A DNA stretch of 64,000 bases. Origin: Synechococcus sp. WH 8020. Lineage in GTDB: Bacteria > Cyanobacteriota > Cyanobacteriia > PCC-6307 > Cyanobiaceae. The notes below the pieces were generated by a model. That model saw nothing but the letters and a program-made list of their open reading frames with translations, searched no databases and had not been told where the DNA came from. The stretch lies in the NCBI RefSeq assembly GCF_001040845.1, contig NZ_CP011941.1, forward strand, positions 1,649,993 through 1,713,992, in the 5' to 3' direction. Positions 8,856 through 18,604 of this stretch are shown here, one piece after another; positions within the stretch are counted from its first letter, which is position 1, and each line of letters opens with the position of its first letter. A program made the position numbers and the translations under genes.

Positions 8856-11273
8856 TCAGCGCACCCAAACAACGCTGCAACCTGGACCACCATCTCCCTG
8901 ATCGGCATCACCAACTCGTTCCACATAGGGAAGGGAATCAAGCCACTGACGCAAGCCGCGCTTGAGGCGACCAGTTCCGATCCCGTGGATGACCCAAACC
9001 GGACCATTCGCTCCACGAAGCAGCTCTTCCACAGCCGCTTCCGCTTCATGCACTCTCTGGCCGCGAACATCCACCGTGTTCCGAGCCGTACGCACCTGGG
9101 AGCCACCCACTCCTCGCCGCGCTTTCACCTGAACCACAGGCTTTTCAGAGGGTGCAGCTCGGCGGCCATCCAAGCTTTCCACCGACTGAAGGTCCACCAT
9201 GCTGCGCATCACGCCACAACGGACACTCAGCTGCTGACCATCGTCTGATACCTCCAGCACCTCGGCCGCTTTGTCGAGGGCAAGCAAGCGAATGCGTTCT
9301 CCCACAGAGGGCCGCCATTCCGGATGAAGGCGACGCTCAGGAGCGGAGCGATGCTTGGATTCCAGTTTGCGCAGGCGCTGACCTGCACGGCGAGCGGTTT
9401 CACCATCGGCCTTCTGATCCCGCAATCTGCGAATCAGATGGCGCACTTCTTTTTGCCCATCTCGAATCGAGCTCTCCAAACGCTGACGTCCCAACTCCTG
9501 CTGCTGAGCGGAGTTTTTGCGTTGCTGCTCCCACCGCTGAAGGAGCTCCTCATGCAGCAATTCAGTCCGAGCCAAGAGTGAAGCCGCATCTTCAGCTGCA
9601 GCCTGTTGGCGTTGCCGCTGCTCCTCTAAGCCACGGATCACAGCGTTGACATCGCCATCGCCACTGGGCTTAAGCAGTTGCCTGGCTTGTTCGATCACGC
9701 CGCTGTCAAATCCAAGACGTGTCGCAATCGCCAACGCATTGCTGCGTCCTGGAATCCCCCAAAGCAGCTGATAGGTCGGCGACAGGGAGTCGCTATCAAA
9801 GGAGACGGAGGCGTTTTCAAAGCGTGAATCGCTGTACTTGAGTGCTTTGAGCTCCCCAAAGTGGGTTGTAGCGATCGTGAGTCGGGCGCAATCGGCCAAT
9901 TTGCGCAGCAAAGAAATCGCCAAGGCCGTGCCTTCACTGGGATCTGTGCCAGCGCCCACCTCATCGAGCAGCACTAACGCCGGCGACGGTCCAGAGGCAA
10001 TGGATTGAAGGATGCTGCCGATTCTTTTCACATGACCACTAAACGTGGACAAACTCTGCTGAAGCGATTGTTCGTCGCCGATGTCTGCAAGAACCTGCGC
10101 GCACCAAGGGAGTGAGGGACTGCCGTTGCAGGGAATCCACATACCGGCTCTGGCCATCAATGCCGCCAAGCCAATGCTTTTCAAGGTCACTGTTTTTCCA
10201 CCGGTGTTGGGTCCAGTGATGGCAACAACCCGCAGCTGCTCCGACACCTCGACGCTCACAGGCACCACAGGAGCGCCGCCCTCCTTGCGCTGCTGCCAAA
10301 CCAGAAGTGGATGGCGCAACTCCAGAATGTGGAAGGATGCATCCGCTTCAGCTTCAAGCCGAGGTGGTACGGCACCGAGCCATTGGCCATAACGGCCTCT
10401 TGCCAAGGCCAGATCTAACTTCAACAGCACGGCCATCAAGCGATTGATCACATCGTTTTGCTCTGCGACGGCAGCACTGAGCTCCGCTAGAACCCTGCGC
10501 TCCTCGTCTCTGATCCGGCCATCGAGAGCCGCCAGATGATTGCCGAGACCGATCACACTCTTCGGCTCAATGAAGACAGTATTTCCAGACGAAGAACTGT
10601 CGTGAACCATGCCCGGACATTGAGACGCAGCACCAGCCTTCACCGCCAAAACCGGACGATCGTGGCGTTCCGCGATCACGGTGTCTTGCAACAGAGTCGC
10701 CCAACGCCGCACGACCGCCTGTAAACGATCACGCCTCTCCTGCCGTGCGAGCTGCCATTGGAGACGCAACTCTTCCAACGATTCACTCGCTCGGTTCGCA
10801 ACGCGCCCGCCCTCTTCCAGCGCAAATTTCAAACGCTGCTCGAGCTCCGGAAGCGTTGCCACGTTGTCCAGCAGAGCTGAACAGCGAGGTCTCAAGTCAG
10901 GGTCATCGATCTGACGGCGAAGGCGCCGGGCTGCAGCGAGTGTGTGCGCCACAGACAACAACTCCTCGCCTGAGGCTGTTCCGCCTTTGCAACAGCGGAG
11001 CAAGACCATCTCGAGGTCATACACCCCTTGAAAACTCAATCCGCCGTCAAGGAGCCCGTCCAGACTGGCGAGCTCCATACTCCTGGATTGATAGGTCAGC
11101 GTGGTTTCCAGGTCAGCTGGCAGCTGCCCCATTAAGCAGTGCTGGCGCCCCTGTGGGGTGCTCGCAAATGTTGAAAAGTGCTGGCACAACCGCGGCCACT
11201 CCAGCAATTCCAGGGTCTCTTCCAGAATCGAAATCGAAGGAGATGCCGATGTCGCACGGGGTTCGGATGTCAT
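8856..11273 (-). CDS. mutS2: MutS2 endonuclease/ribosome-quality-control ATPase
   Basis: 805 aa. Helical core and clamp, then a MutS ATPase with GPNTGGKT, Walker B LVLLDEVGAGTDPSEG and TTHFGELK, then a long coiled coil (about 520-640). The C-terminal Smr domain (about 730-805) carries VDVRGQRVHEAEAAVEELL and HGIGTGRLKRGLR. It lacks the MutS1 mismatch-recognition domain, so it is not a mismatch repair MutS. Family roles are suppression of recombination and splitting of collided ribosomes. Its ATG overlaps the stop of the upstream VOC gene. Confidence 0.93.
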   Translation of the reverse strand: MTSEPRATSASPSISILEETLELLEWPRLCQHFSTFASTPQGRQHCLMGQLPADLETTLTYQSRSMELASLDGLLDGGLSFQGVYDLEMVLLRCCKGGTASGEELLSVAHTLAAARRLRRQIDDPDLRPRCSALLDNVATLPELEQRLKFALEEGGRVANRASESLEELRLQWQLARQERRDRLQAVVRRWATLLQDTVIAERHDRPVLAVKAGAASQCPGMVHDSSSSGNTVFIEPKSVIGLGNHLAALDGRIRDEERRVLAELSAAVAEQNDVINRLMAVLLKLDLALARGRYGQWLGAVPPRLEAEADASFHILELRHPLLVWQQRKEGGAPVVPVSVEVSEQLRVVAITGPNTGGKTVTLKSIGLAALMARAGMWIPCNGSPSLPWCAQVLADIGDEQSLQQSLSTFSGHVKRIGSILQSIASGPSPALVLLDEVGAGTDPSEGTALAISLLRKLADCARLTIATTHFGELKALKYSDSRFENASVSFDSDSLSPTYQLLWGIPGRSNALAIATRLGFDSGVIEQARQLLKPSGDGDVNAVIRGLEEQRQRQQAAAEDAASLLARTELLHEELLQRWEQQRKNSAQQQELGRQRLESSIRDGQKEVRHLIRRLRDQKADGETARRAGQRLRKLESKHRSAPERRLHPEWRPSVGERIRLLALDKAAEVLEVSDDGQQLSVRCGVMRSMVDLQSVESLDGRRAAPSEKPVVQVKARRGVGGSQVRTARNTVDVRGQRVHEAEAAVEELLRGANGPVWVIHGIGTGRLKRGLRQWLDSLPYVERVGDADQGDGGPGCSVVWVR

Positions 11274-11674
11274 CAGGAGAGACCCGCTGATGCCTCCATC
11301 TGGTTAGAGGGGATGCCACCAGGAGGTTCATACAGCATCTCGAGCCAGTTCCCATCTGGATCACGGAAGTAAAAGGAGGCTGTTCCATCTCTGTGGTCAT
11401 GCACCGCTCCAACGCTGACCCCAGACGCTTTGAGGTGGTCATGAACCACATCAACCTCAGCGCGATCGCGAAAGTGAAAGGCAAAATGCGGCCCAGCTGC
11501 TTTGTAGTTGGGTCCCAGAAGAGCTAACCCATCTCGGCCCTCTCCCGCCTCGAGATAGCACCAGTCATCCGCCTTCCAGACCAAGCGCATGCCGAGATCA
11601 CAGTAAAAAGCGATCGCACGTGACATGTCCTGCACACGGATGGCGACGTGGCCAAGGCGCTGTACCGCTGGCAT
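11273..11674 (-). CDS. VOC/glyoxalase-fold protein
   Basis: 133 aa with two beta-alpha-beta-beta-beta modules: HVAIRVQDMSRAIAFY at the start and ASFYFRDPDGNWLEML at the end. His9, a central His and the C-terminal Glu fit metal ligands of the glyoxalase I/dioxygenase superfamily. The substrate cannot be assigned. It overlaps mutS2 by the ATGA junction and lies 90 bp downstream of hemB, all on one strand. Confidence 0.8.
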   Translation of the reverse strand: MPAVQRLGHVAIRVQDMSRAIAFYCDLGMRLVWKADDWCYLEAGEGRDGLALLGPNYKAAGPHFAFHFRDRAEVDVVHDHLKASGVSVGAVHDHRDGTASFYFRDPDGNWLEMLYEPPGGIPSNQMEASAGLS

Positions 11675-11764
11675 AGAGGCTGCGAAAGAAGACGGTCATT
11701 CTGGTCTGTCAATCGCCATCTGTGAGCGACTCCACGACCGAGACCGTCTATGGCCTAGTCGTCT

Positions 11765-12766
11765 TCAACGCGTTCGTAGCCACTCGGCGGCATCACAAGC
11801 GTGATACGTGAGGATTAAATCGGCACCCGCCCGCTTGAAGCTCAGCAAAGTCTCGAGAACCACGGCACGTTCATCAATCCATCCCCGTTCTGCGGCCGCT
11901 TTCACCATGGAGTATTCGCCACTGACGTTGTAAGCAGCGATCGGAAGCTCTGACTCATCCCGCAGGCGGCAGATGATGTCCAGATAAGCCAAACCTGGCT
12001 TCACCATCATGATGTCGGCACCTTCTTGCTCATCAAGCTGGGCCTCAGTGATGGCCTCGCGAGCATTGGCCGGGTCCATTTGATAGGTGTCTTTGTTCTT
12101 AGGGATCACCTTCTCAGTCGTCGCGCGAGGAGCGGAATCCAGCGCCTCGCGAAACGGGCCGTAATAAGCGGAGGAATACTTTGCGGTGTAGCTGATGATG
12201 CCGACGTGCTCGAAACCGGCGTCATCAAGCGCTTCACGTATGGCGCCAACGCGACCATCCATCATGTCGCTAGGCCCAATCAGATCAGCCCCGGCCTCCG
12301 CCTGCATCACAGCCTGCTTGCACAACTGCTCGATGGTTTCGTCGTTCAGCACGACACCTGCCTGGCTCACAATCCCGTCGTGGCCATCACAGGAGTAAGG
12401 GTCGAGGGCAACGTCGGTCATGATCGCCATCTCAGGGATCTCTTGCTTCAACTGACGGATCGCACGCGGGATCAGACCGTTCTCGTTGAAGCACTCAGCA
12501 CCGTCTTCTGTCTTGAGCCCTTCAGCCACCTTGGGGAAGAGCACCACGCAGCGAATGCCCAGATCCCAGGCTCGCTGAACTTCAGCACTCAAGCGATCGA
12601 GGCTCCAGCGACTTGCGCCTGGCATGGCGCCGATCGGTTCAACCTCAGCACCTTCGTGCACAAATAGAGGATAAATAAAGTCGGATGGGAGCAATTGGTT
12701 TTCGCGCACCATGGCCCTGATGGCCGGAGAGCGACGCAAACGGCGGGGGCGATAGGAGATATCCAT
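11765..12766 (-). CDS. hemB: delta-aminolevulinic acid dehydratase (porphobilinogen synthase)
   Basis: 333 aa from MDISYRPRRLRR; the open frame extends upstream without homology. HemB condenses two 5-aminolevulinates to porphobilinogen, feeding chlorophyll, heme and bilins. Both Schiff-base lysines are visible (SYTAKYSSAYYGPFR and IMMVKPG), as is the family segment ALDPYSCDGHDG; its Asp/Ser/Cys-spaced site is not the classic four-Cys zinc site, which suggests a magnesium-type enzyme. Downstream of dnaJ with a 43-bp gap, likely co-transcribed. Confidence 0.95.
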   Translation of the reverse strand: MDISYRPRRLRRSPAIRAMVRENQLLPSDFIYPLFVHEGAEVEPIGAMPGASRWSLDRLSAEVQRAWDLGIRCVVLFPKVAEGLKTEDGAECFNENGLIPRAIRQLKQEIPEMAIMTDVALDPYSCDGHDGIVSQAGVVLNDETIEQLCKQAVMQAEAGADLIGPSDMMDGRVGAIREALDDAGFEHVGIISYTAKYSSAYYGPFREALDSAPRATTEKVIPKNKDTYQMDPANAREAITEAQLDEQEGADIMMVKPGLAYLDIICRLRDESELPIAAYNVSGEYSMVKAAAERGWIDERAVVLETLLSFKRAGADLILTYHACDAAEWLRTR

Positions 12767-12809
12767 TAACAAGGGTCTGACTGGAGATGTTGAAATCGTA
12801 AATCCCGCC

Positions 12810-13799
12810 TCAAAGGCTGGCGTTCTGCATCCACTGTTGACGAAGGTCTCCGTCTCGGCTGCTCTGTAGCTGTTCAAGCAGCTGACGCTGTTTGTCTGAC
12901 CACTGCTTCGGCCATTGAAGATCAAGGGTGAGCAACAGATCTCCACGGCCAGACTTTCCTGGCCAACCTTTTCCCCGTAGGCGAAGGCTCTTTCCTGGAG
13001 CAGTGCCAGGGGGAATGGTGACATCAGCTTCACCATCAGGCGTCATGACCTTGACCATTCCACCTAGAGCCAGTTCGTCGAAAGCAACAGGCAATTCAGC
13101 ACGCAACTGATCGCCATCCAGAGTCCAGATCGGATGCGCTTGAACCTCAATCACGAGATAAAGATCACCGCGACGACCAGTCCCCGGTTGAACATTTCCC
13201 TTGCCCTTAAGCCGAAGCTTCGAACCACTTTTCACGCCAGGAGGGATCCGGACCTGAACCCGCTCATCATTCACAGACAAGGTGCGCTCCCCACCTCGAA
13301 AGGCTTCCGAGAACGTCACTTTGACCGCTGCTTCTGCATCAAGATTGAGGGGTGCTCTCGATCCACCGCGGGGGAAGCCGCCTCCAGGGAAGCCACCGCC
13401 GGGGAAACCTCCGCCGTATCCGGCGGGACCTGTGCCACCTCCAGCCCCACCACCAAAACGGCCCAGGAGGTCATTGATGAAGTCGTCAAAATTGCCGTAG
13501 CGGCCAAAGTCAACATCAACTCCTGCGGGGCCTGAGCCACCGCCAGGCATTCCTGCCTGGTTCCAATATTGGCCAAATTGTTCGTATCGACGGCGTTTCT
13601 CAGGATCAGAAAGCACCTCATAGGCTTCGCTCACTTCTTTAAAACGAGCTTCAGCGTCCTGATCGTCCGGATTCACATCGGGGTGATATTGACGCGCCAA
13701 CTTGCGAAAAGCACGTTTCACCGTGTCGGCGTCTGCACTGCGTTCCACACCCAGCACTTTGAAGTAATCGCGGTAGCCACTGCCGGCCATGGAATTCAT
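12810..13799 (-). CDS. dnaJ: DnaJ/CbpA-type Hsp40 co-chaperone
   Basis: 329 aa. N-terminal J domain ([12 protein letters not shown] at about 39-41, [13 protein letters not shown]), a Gly/Phe-rich linker (about 86-145, repeats of GGGFPGG) and the two C-terminal substrate-binding beta domains. There are no CxxCxGxG zinc repeats, so it is a class II (CbpA/DjlA-like) DnaJ. It stimulates Hsp70 ATPase activity. First gene of the leftward cluster dnaJ-hemB-VOC-mutS2. Two Met are possible starts (residues 1 and 4). Confidence 0.9.
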   Translation of the reverse strand: MNSMAGSGYRDYFKVLGVERSADADTVKRAFRKLARQYHPDVNPDDQDAEARFKEVSEAYEVLSDPEKRRRYEQFGQYWNQAGMPGGGSGPAGVDVDFGRYGNFDDFINDLLGRFGGGAGGGTGPAGYGGGFPGGGFPGGGFPRGGSRAPLNLDAEAAVKVTFSEAFRGGERTLSVNDERVQVRIPPGVKSGSKLRLKGKGNVQPGTGRRGDLYLVIEVQAHPIWTLDGDQLRAELPVAFDELALGGMVKVMTPDGEADVTIPPGTAPGKSLRLRGKGWPGKSGRGDLLLTLDLQWPKQWSDKQRQLLEQLQSSRDGDLRQQWMQNASL

Positions 13800-13905
13800 C
13801 AGCCCTTAAAGCTGCGTATCAGATCCGAAGCACAGTTTCGTCCGTGGATGCGGACCGGAGCAATGGCGGGATGCCCGAACGGCTCCCCGTTCTTAGATTT
13901 AGACA

Positions 13906-14274
13906 ATGGTTGAACTCAGCAAACTGTTGCCTGTATTGGCATCCCTGGCAGCGCTCGCGCTTCCATTTCATGCAGAAGCATCACCCGATCCGGCAGAACT
14001 GGCTGACCATCTCAGGACAAGCAAGGCGATGTACTACGGATCTTGGCGTTGTCCTGCCTGCATCACGCAAACCAAGTTGTTTGGCGATGCAGCCAACAAA
14101 CTTCCATACGTGGAATGCGCAAAACCCAAGGAACTTCCAATTCAGGCAGCAGCCTGTCAAACAGCCGAGATTCGGGCCTATCCCACCTGGATTCTTGAAA
14201 ACGGCGAGCGACGCGAAGGAGTTCAAACCCTCGAGCAACTCAAGGCATGGACATCCATGCCAGCCCGTCCTTAA
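13906..14274 (+). CDS. exported thioredoxin-like protein (CPAC motif)
   Basis: 122 aa with a signal peptide ending near FHAEA, then a compact thioredoxin fold with GSWRCPAC (Cys49, Cys52), Cys in YVECAKPKEL and cis-Pro region AYPTWIL. It resembles the thioredoxin domain that cyanobacteria fuse to VKOR and to lumenal thiol oxidases, so a role in lumenal or periplasmic disulfide exchange is inferred. It ends 3 bp before the bicA-like gene and is probably co-transcribed with it. Confidence 0.8.
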   Translation: MVELSKLLPVLASLAALALPFHAEASPDPAELADHLRTSKAMYYGSWRCPACITQTKLFGDAANKLPYVECAKPKELPIQAAACQTAEIRAYPTWILENGERREGVQTLEQLKAWTSMPARP

Positions 14275-14277
14275 TCC

Positions 14278-15924
14278 ATGGCGCGTCAACGACTTGCTTT
14301 CGTGCACGGCTTCAGCTGGAGACACTGGAGAGGCGATTTACTAGGCGGCCTCACGGCAGCCGTGGTGGCCTTACCCCTAGCCCTTGCGTTTGGGAACGCA
14401 GCACTGGGTCCTGGCGGAGCGATTTACGGGCTATACGGAGCGATCATTACGGGCTTTCTGGCCGCTCTCTTTGGAGGGACACCTGCACAAGTCTCAGGTC
14501 CTACAGGCCCGATGAGCGTCACCGTTGCCGGGGTGATTGGAACACTCGCAGCCGTTGGGATTTCTCGGGAACTTGGGAGCAATGAGCTACTCCCACTCGT
14601 CATGGGAGCCGTGTTGATTGGCGGGCTCATTCAGATCCTGATGGGAGTTCTGCGGCTCGGTCGGTACATCACCCTCGTTCCTTATTCCGTGGTTTCAGGC
14701 TTCATGTCTGGAATTGGGGTGATTATTCTCTGCCTACAAATAGGACCCTTATTAGGAATCAAAAGCCAGGGCGGAGTTATCACCTCGCTCGGGACTGTTT
14801 TTAGTCAATTTACACCTAATACAGCTGCATTACTGGTTGGCGCATTGACATTGGCAGTGGTTTTTTTAACACCCAAGAGAATCAGCACCTGGGTGCCATC
14901 GCCACTCATTGCCTTGGTGATTATTACACCTCTTTCAATGCTGTTATTTCAAGACGGCATACCCCGAATCGGAACCATTCCGGAAGGGGGGTTGAATTTC
15001 AGCATGCCTAATATCAGAGAGCATTTTCCCGTCTTATTACGCGCTGGTCTTGTACTTGCGGTGCTTGGTGCCATTGACTCGCTGCTCACATCACTTGTAG
15101 CTGACAACATCAGCCAAAGTCGTCACCACTCCAACAGAGAGCTGATCGGGCAAGGGATTGCCAACAGTGTGGCTGGTCTTTTCAACGGACTCCCAGGAGC
15201 TGGAGCAACGATGCGAACGGTGATCAATATCAAATCAGGAGGCCGAACTCCCATCTCAGGGATGGCGCATTCAGTGTTTTTACTTGTACTGCTCCTGGGC
15301 GCTGGGCCGCTTGCCGAGGGCATTCCAGAAGCATTATTAGCCGGAATATTAATCAAAGTGGGCCTGGACATCATCGACTGGGGATTCCTATTAAGAGCTC
15401 ACCGTCTCTCCATCAAGACAGCACTTGTGATGTGGGGCGTTTTACTGATGACCGTGTTCTGGGATCTCATCGGCGCGGTCCTTGTTGGCATGTTCGTTGC
15501 CAACCTTCTGACCATTGAATCAATTACAACGCATCAGCTGGAAAGCATGAATTTAGAACACAGTTCTCAGCTCGATCAAGAAGAGCAACATCTCCTCAAT
15601 CGTTGCGGAGATGCACTCATGCTGTTTCGCTTGCAGGGACCACTGAGTTTTGGGGCAGCGAAAGGAATCAGCGAACGCATGAACCAAATCAGGCAATACA
15701 AAATACTTTTACTCGACGTGACAGACGTTCCGCATCTTGGAATTACGGCCACGTTGGCGATCGAAAGAATGGTGGAGGAGGCAGAACACCATGAACGCCA
15801 AGTTCTGATCGCAGGCGCCAACGCAAAGGTCAAAGCGCGACTAGAGCAATTCCGAATCCATGAGCTAACCGGAAGCCGAAAAGAAGCCTTGGCGCATGCC
15901 GCTCATCAACTCAATCCGAACTAA
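14278..15924 (+). CDS. bicA: SulP-family anion transporter, BicA-like bicarbonate uptake
   Basis: 548 aa. About 12-14 membrane helices (residues 18-415) then a STAS domain (about 435-545). Family motifs include GDLLGGLTAAVVALPLALAF, SGPTGPM, VSGFMSGIGVIIL, NRELIGQGIAN, GAGATMRTVINI and VGLDIIDW, which resemble BicA, the low-affinity sodium-dependent bicarbonate transporter of cyanobacteria, more than sulfate permeases. It would feed the CO2-concentrating mechanism. Substrate is inferred from similarity; other SulP anions are possible. Confidence 0.8.
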   Translation: MARQRLAFVHGFSWRHWRGDLLGGLTAAVVALPLALAFGNAALGPGGAIYGLYGAIITGFLAALFGGTPAQVSGPTGPMSVTVAGVIGTLAAVGISRELGSNELLPLVMGAVLIGGLIQILMGVLRLGRYITLVPYSVVSGFMSGIGVIILCLQIGPLLGIKSQGGVITSLGTVFSQFTPNTAALLVGALTLAVVFLTPKRISTWVPSPLIALVIITPLSMLLFQDGIPRIGTIPEGGLNFSMPNIREHFPVLLRAGLVLAVLGAIDSLLTSLVADNISQSRHHSNRELIGQGIANSVAGLFNGLPGAGATMRTVINIKSGGRTPISGMAHSVFLLVLLLGAGPLAEGIPEALLAGILIKVGLDIIDWGFLLRAHRLSIKTALVMWGVLLMTVFWDLIGAVLVGMFVANLLTIESITTHQLESMNLEHSSQLDQEEQHLLNRCGDALMLFRLQGPLSFGAAKGISERMNQIRQYKILLLDVTDVPHLGITATLAIERMVEEAEHHERQVLIAGANAKVKARLEQFRIHELTGSRKEALAHAAHQLNPN

Positions 15925-16039
15925 GCCCATCGAAACAGCAGGCAGGTGGCAGTATTTATACCCAACAATCTGAAGTTGTAGCCATCAACACGCGGCGAAG
16001 AGCGTTTGCCGGCAAAGTGTAAAGAAGATTGAACGTCCC

Positions 16040-16135
16040 ATGGAAATCCTCACCGCACTCGCTGTTGCCCCATTCCTAGCTGCTCTCGTACTCGGAGCAA
16101 GAGAAGCTGAGCTCGAAGAACAAAACGATCGATAA
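16040..16135 (+). CDS. possible 31-aa single-helix membrane peptide
   Basis: Short ATG frame MEILTALAVAPFLAALVLGA followed by an acidic tail REAELEEQNDR. One hydrophobic helix then a charged end is the layout of small thylakoid subunits, but I do not recognise it as a known Psb or Pet protein. The ribosome site is weak (AAGAAG). Confidence 0.4.
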   Translation: MEILTALAVAPFLAALVLGAREAELEEQNDR

Positions 16136-16469
16136 AGACAACGATAGCTAGCGAAAGAGCAAACAATTAATCAATCGACTAACCAATTACAATCAAACCC
16201 ATTCAATCCATCTGAAATCCTCGAAAGATTGCCATATTTATTGTTGGCTTACATATTTCAACTACATATACCTTGCAGGCATCAATACCCAAACCGCCCA
16301 CACCCTTGATTACCACCTCGAGCTTCAACATCAAACAAATCCCATCTTTATTTCAAACTTATTCCTGCGCTTTTCCTAGTAGTAACCATGAGCAGACAAG
16401 TGGCTTTCAATACTGCACGAATCAACGGTCAAAACCACCAGTATTTTGAGACTTGCCACGAAACAAGAA
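16136..16469. other. AT-rich intergenic stretch, no gene seen
   Basis: No convincing frame, terminator or RNA found. It marks the change from dense core genes to the sparse island. Confidence 0.5.
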
Positions 16470-16652
16470 TCAAAAGAAAACTTGACCGGAAAGCCAGTGG
16501 CCGTAGGGCCTCGACGAAGCCTCAGCGAATGCCAAAAAGATCGTGATCCCAATACCGAGAAGGGTGATGGAAATACCACCCGTAATGGCAATATCGTATG
16601 AAGCACGTATCGCAGAAGAGCTACGGCCAGGAATGGAGGAACGTTGAGCCAT
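16470..16652 (-). CDS. 60-aa single-helix membrane protein
   Basis: Basic Ser-rich N-terminus (MAQRSSIPGRSSSAIRASYD) then one hydrophobic helix AITGGISITLLGIGITIFLA and an aromatic C-terminus. The composition is typical of a real inner-membrane or thylakoid micro-protein; the opposite-frame alternatives lack such structure. The function is unknown. Confidence 0.5.
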   Translation of the reverse strand: MAQRSSIPGRSSSAIRASYDIAITGGISITLLGIGITIFLAFAEASSRPYGHWLSGQVFF

Positions 16653-16929
16653 TCAACTAAACAACAAGCTTCACATCAGTTATGAAGCAACTGAGACAAG
16701 AAAACAGTCTGCATTGATGAAGCTCATCATTTCGTTTCATGGCGCAACATCCATTAACTCCTATTGCTGACCAGAACGGTGAGGTTAGGGGAGGACTCGA
16801 TCTGGTAACGGTAATTTCAAATATGACCTAGCCAAGAAACGAATCCTGCGCATACAACTATCAGAAACCAGGTGGATCCCAACATTGAACCGAAGCTTGA
16901 ATCACCGGAACCCGAGATCAGACTTTCTG

Positions 16930-17202
16930 CTAACGAACAGGCGGATAACAGCGCTGCCAACCTGCCTCACGCATGGTATCCCAGGTGTCGACCGCCTGAT
17001 GACGCAGCATCCGACGACGCGAAAGAGGAACTGGAGGATAGGGTGGCTTCCATTGAAACGTCCTCAACGCGATCAATTCGCCTTCAGCAGAGTTGCCAGC
17101 AGACTGAAAATGCACCAGTTGCTGTTGAAGCTCATTGGAGAGCCACCCCTCTCCACCAGGGATATCAGGCAGGCGTTTTGAATCGGGACGTAGTCGTGGC
17201 AT
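16930..17202 (-). CDS. DUF1651-like small protein
   Basis: 90 aa. GEGWLS near residue 18, then PPVPLSRRRMLRHQAVDTW and REAGWQRCYPPVR at the C-terminus. This pattern (GWL...R/F...PLxxRRxLxRxxAxxxWxxLxxxGWxxxxP) fits DUF1651, a family I know from marine Synechococcus and Prochlorococcus; the match is from memory. A frame on the other strand (16872-17243) overlaps it but has no recognisable features. The function is unknown. Confidence 0.6.
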   Translation of the reverse strand: MPRLRPDSKRLPDIPGGEGWLSNELQQQLVHFQSAGNSAEGELIALRTFQWKPPYPPVPLSRRRMLRHQAVDTWDTMREAGWQRCYPPVR

Positions 17203-17338
17203 ACGCGAATCATGACAGCCTCAAGCGAAAACGGCTGGATTAGTAATGAACAACAGATATTTGTACTGATTCGGGAAGCACCCAACTAGGCCACAGAAAG
17301 CAGTCGCTAAGCAAAAGCGAACTGAGTAGCAAAACGCC

Positions 17339-17827
17339 TCATCGAATCACAACAGGAGTGCCCACCTCAACCTGATCAAAGACTTCGATGACGTCACTGT
17401 TCAGCATTCTGATACAACCCAAACTTGCAGCCGCACGAAGGTGAACCCACCTTGGCCAAGCCGTGCCATGGACGGCATAAACCTTTCCATCTTCTGCCGA
17501 CTTGAAGTAAGGCATAAATCGAACGCCAACGGGGTCATTCGGCCCCGCAGGGAAAACTTTATGATGAGACTTTGAATAATAGGTAGGGTCTTTTACTTTT
17601 TTCAAAATGCTATAAACACCGGGCATTGTGGGTGATTCGGGTGCACCGATCGCAATTGGATATCTCTTAACAACAGCTCCTGAGTCTTTAAGCCAAAGGT
17701 AGCGTTCCTTGAGGCTTACCTCGATCTCAATCTCAGCTTTAGCCTCTAAACAAGCGACACAGGTCAACGAAACCCAGCCAAAAGAAGCCGCCAAAACAAC
17801 TTTCGCAAGAGGCTTTAGCTTGAACAT
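17339..17827 (-). CDS. L,D-transpeptidase (YkuD/ErfK family)
   Basis: 162 aa. Signal peptide MFKLKPLAKVVLAASFGWVS, then a YkuD domain with HGTAWPR (His120) and SLGCIRM (nucleophile Cys138), the usual HxxxxxxxxxxxxSxGCxR layout. It forms 3-3 cross-links in peptidoglycan or attaches proteins to it, in the periplasm. It stands alone at the left of the island, followed by a gene-poor stretch. Confidence 0.85.
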   Translation of the reverse strand: MFKLKPLAKVVLAASFGWVSLTCVACLEAKAEIEIEVSLKERYLWLKDSGAVVKRYPIAIGAPESPTMPGVYSILKKVKDPTYYSKSHHKVFPAGPNDPVGVRFMPYFKSAEDGKVYAVHGTAWPRWVHLRAAASLGCIRMLNSDVIEVFDQVEVGTPVVIR

Positions 17828-18224
17828 CGAATGAATTAAATTTCAAAGCACCCTACATCAATTAACAGTCAAAAGAAGCCCCAAGGAAACCACAAAAGGC
17901 TTGCAACGCGAGAATGCAAGGCTCAGCCGCTTGGAATCTTCAAGCTCTTTAGCAATTCCTTTCTGGCTTGCTGAAACAAGAACGAACTAGACGTCAACCT
18001 TTTGCATCATCGACCAAGTGGACAGGGACCAGAACACTGCCAGCAAATGCAGTTTGACTGAAGCCAGCCAAAGAGAAGGCTGCAGCCTCAACCATGGATC
18101 AGAGCTGGCCAAAGATGACTACAGAGTTTTGTTGAAATAAAGACTCAAATCATGCCCTGCGTAACGCTCATACAAGCTGCATCACCTGCAGCGCAGTTGA
18201 GGAATCAAAAATGGGCAGTTATGC
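17828..18224. other. 397-bp stretch without a recognisable gene
   Basis: No convincing frame on either strand and no clear terminator. It contains the promoter region of the L,D-transpeptidase at its left end. Confidence 0.4.
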
Positions 18225-18488
18225 CTATCGCCGTAGGGATACTCGGCTCATTAGAACAATTAGGTGATACTTCCATGCAATGAAGCTCGATAGTGCCAAC
18301 GCCCATCCAATGGGAAGCCTGATCCATGATGGAATCCATACCCCTTTCCACGCCTTGGCCTGCCCCCTGAATCCACGCATGGTGCGAATTGGGAAAAAAA
18401 GATAGGCGGCCAAAAAAGCAGAGAACCCTATTGCACTCAACAAACCACAGGGTTCCTCAGCTAAACCGTCGTTGTCGGCAGATTGCAT
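18225..18488 (-). CDS. possible two-helix membrane protein
   Basis: 87 aa from MQSADNDGLAEE; the frame is open upstream but crosses a terminator hairpin at 18557-18580, so the shorter start is chosen. Two hydrophobic segments are seen: LLSAIGFSAFLAAYLFFPI and IGWALALSSFIAWKYHLIV. Not recognised. Confidence 0.4.
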   Translation of the reverse strand: MQSADNDGLAEEPCGLLSAIGFSAFLAAYLFFPIRTMRGFRGQAKAWKGVWIPSWIRLPIGWALALSSFIAWKYHLIVLMSRVSLRR

Positions 18489-18556
18489 GCAAAGCCTTCG
18501 GAAAGCAGAACTTCTTTGGCGCAATGCCGCCTGAGGGCTGGCTGAATTGATCAGAC

Positions 18557-18580
18557 AAAAAAACCCCGCTGAATGCGGGG
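18557..18580 (-). terminator. Rho-independent terminator after small gene 18605-18751
   Basis: On the minus strand ACCCCGCATTCAGCGGGGTT then a T-run. It lies 25 bp past the stop of the leftward 48-aa gene. The sister gene at 27843 has an equivalent terminator. Confidence 0.75.
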
Positions 18581-18604
18581 TGGATCTCAGAAATCGACGC
18601 GAAG

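Noticed and set aside
16872-17243. Rightward 123-aa protein opposite the DUF1651-like gene
   Set aside because: No domain or signal; the leftward frame has the DUF1651 pattern.
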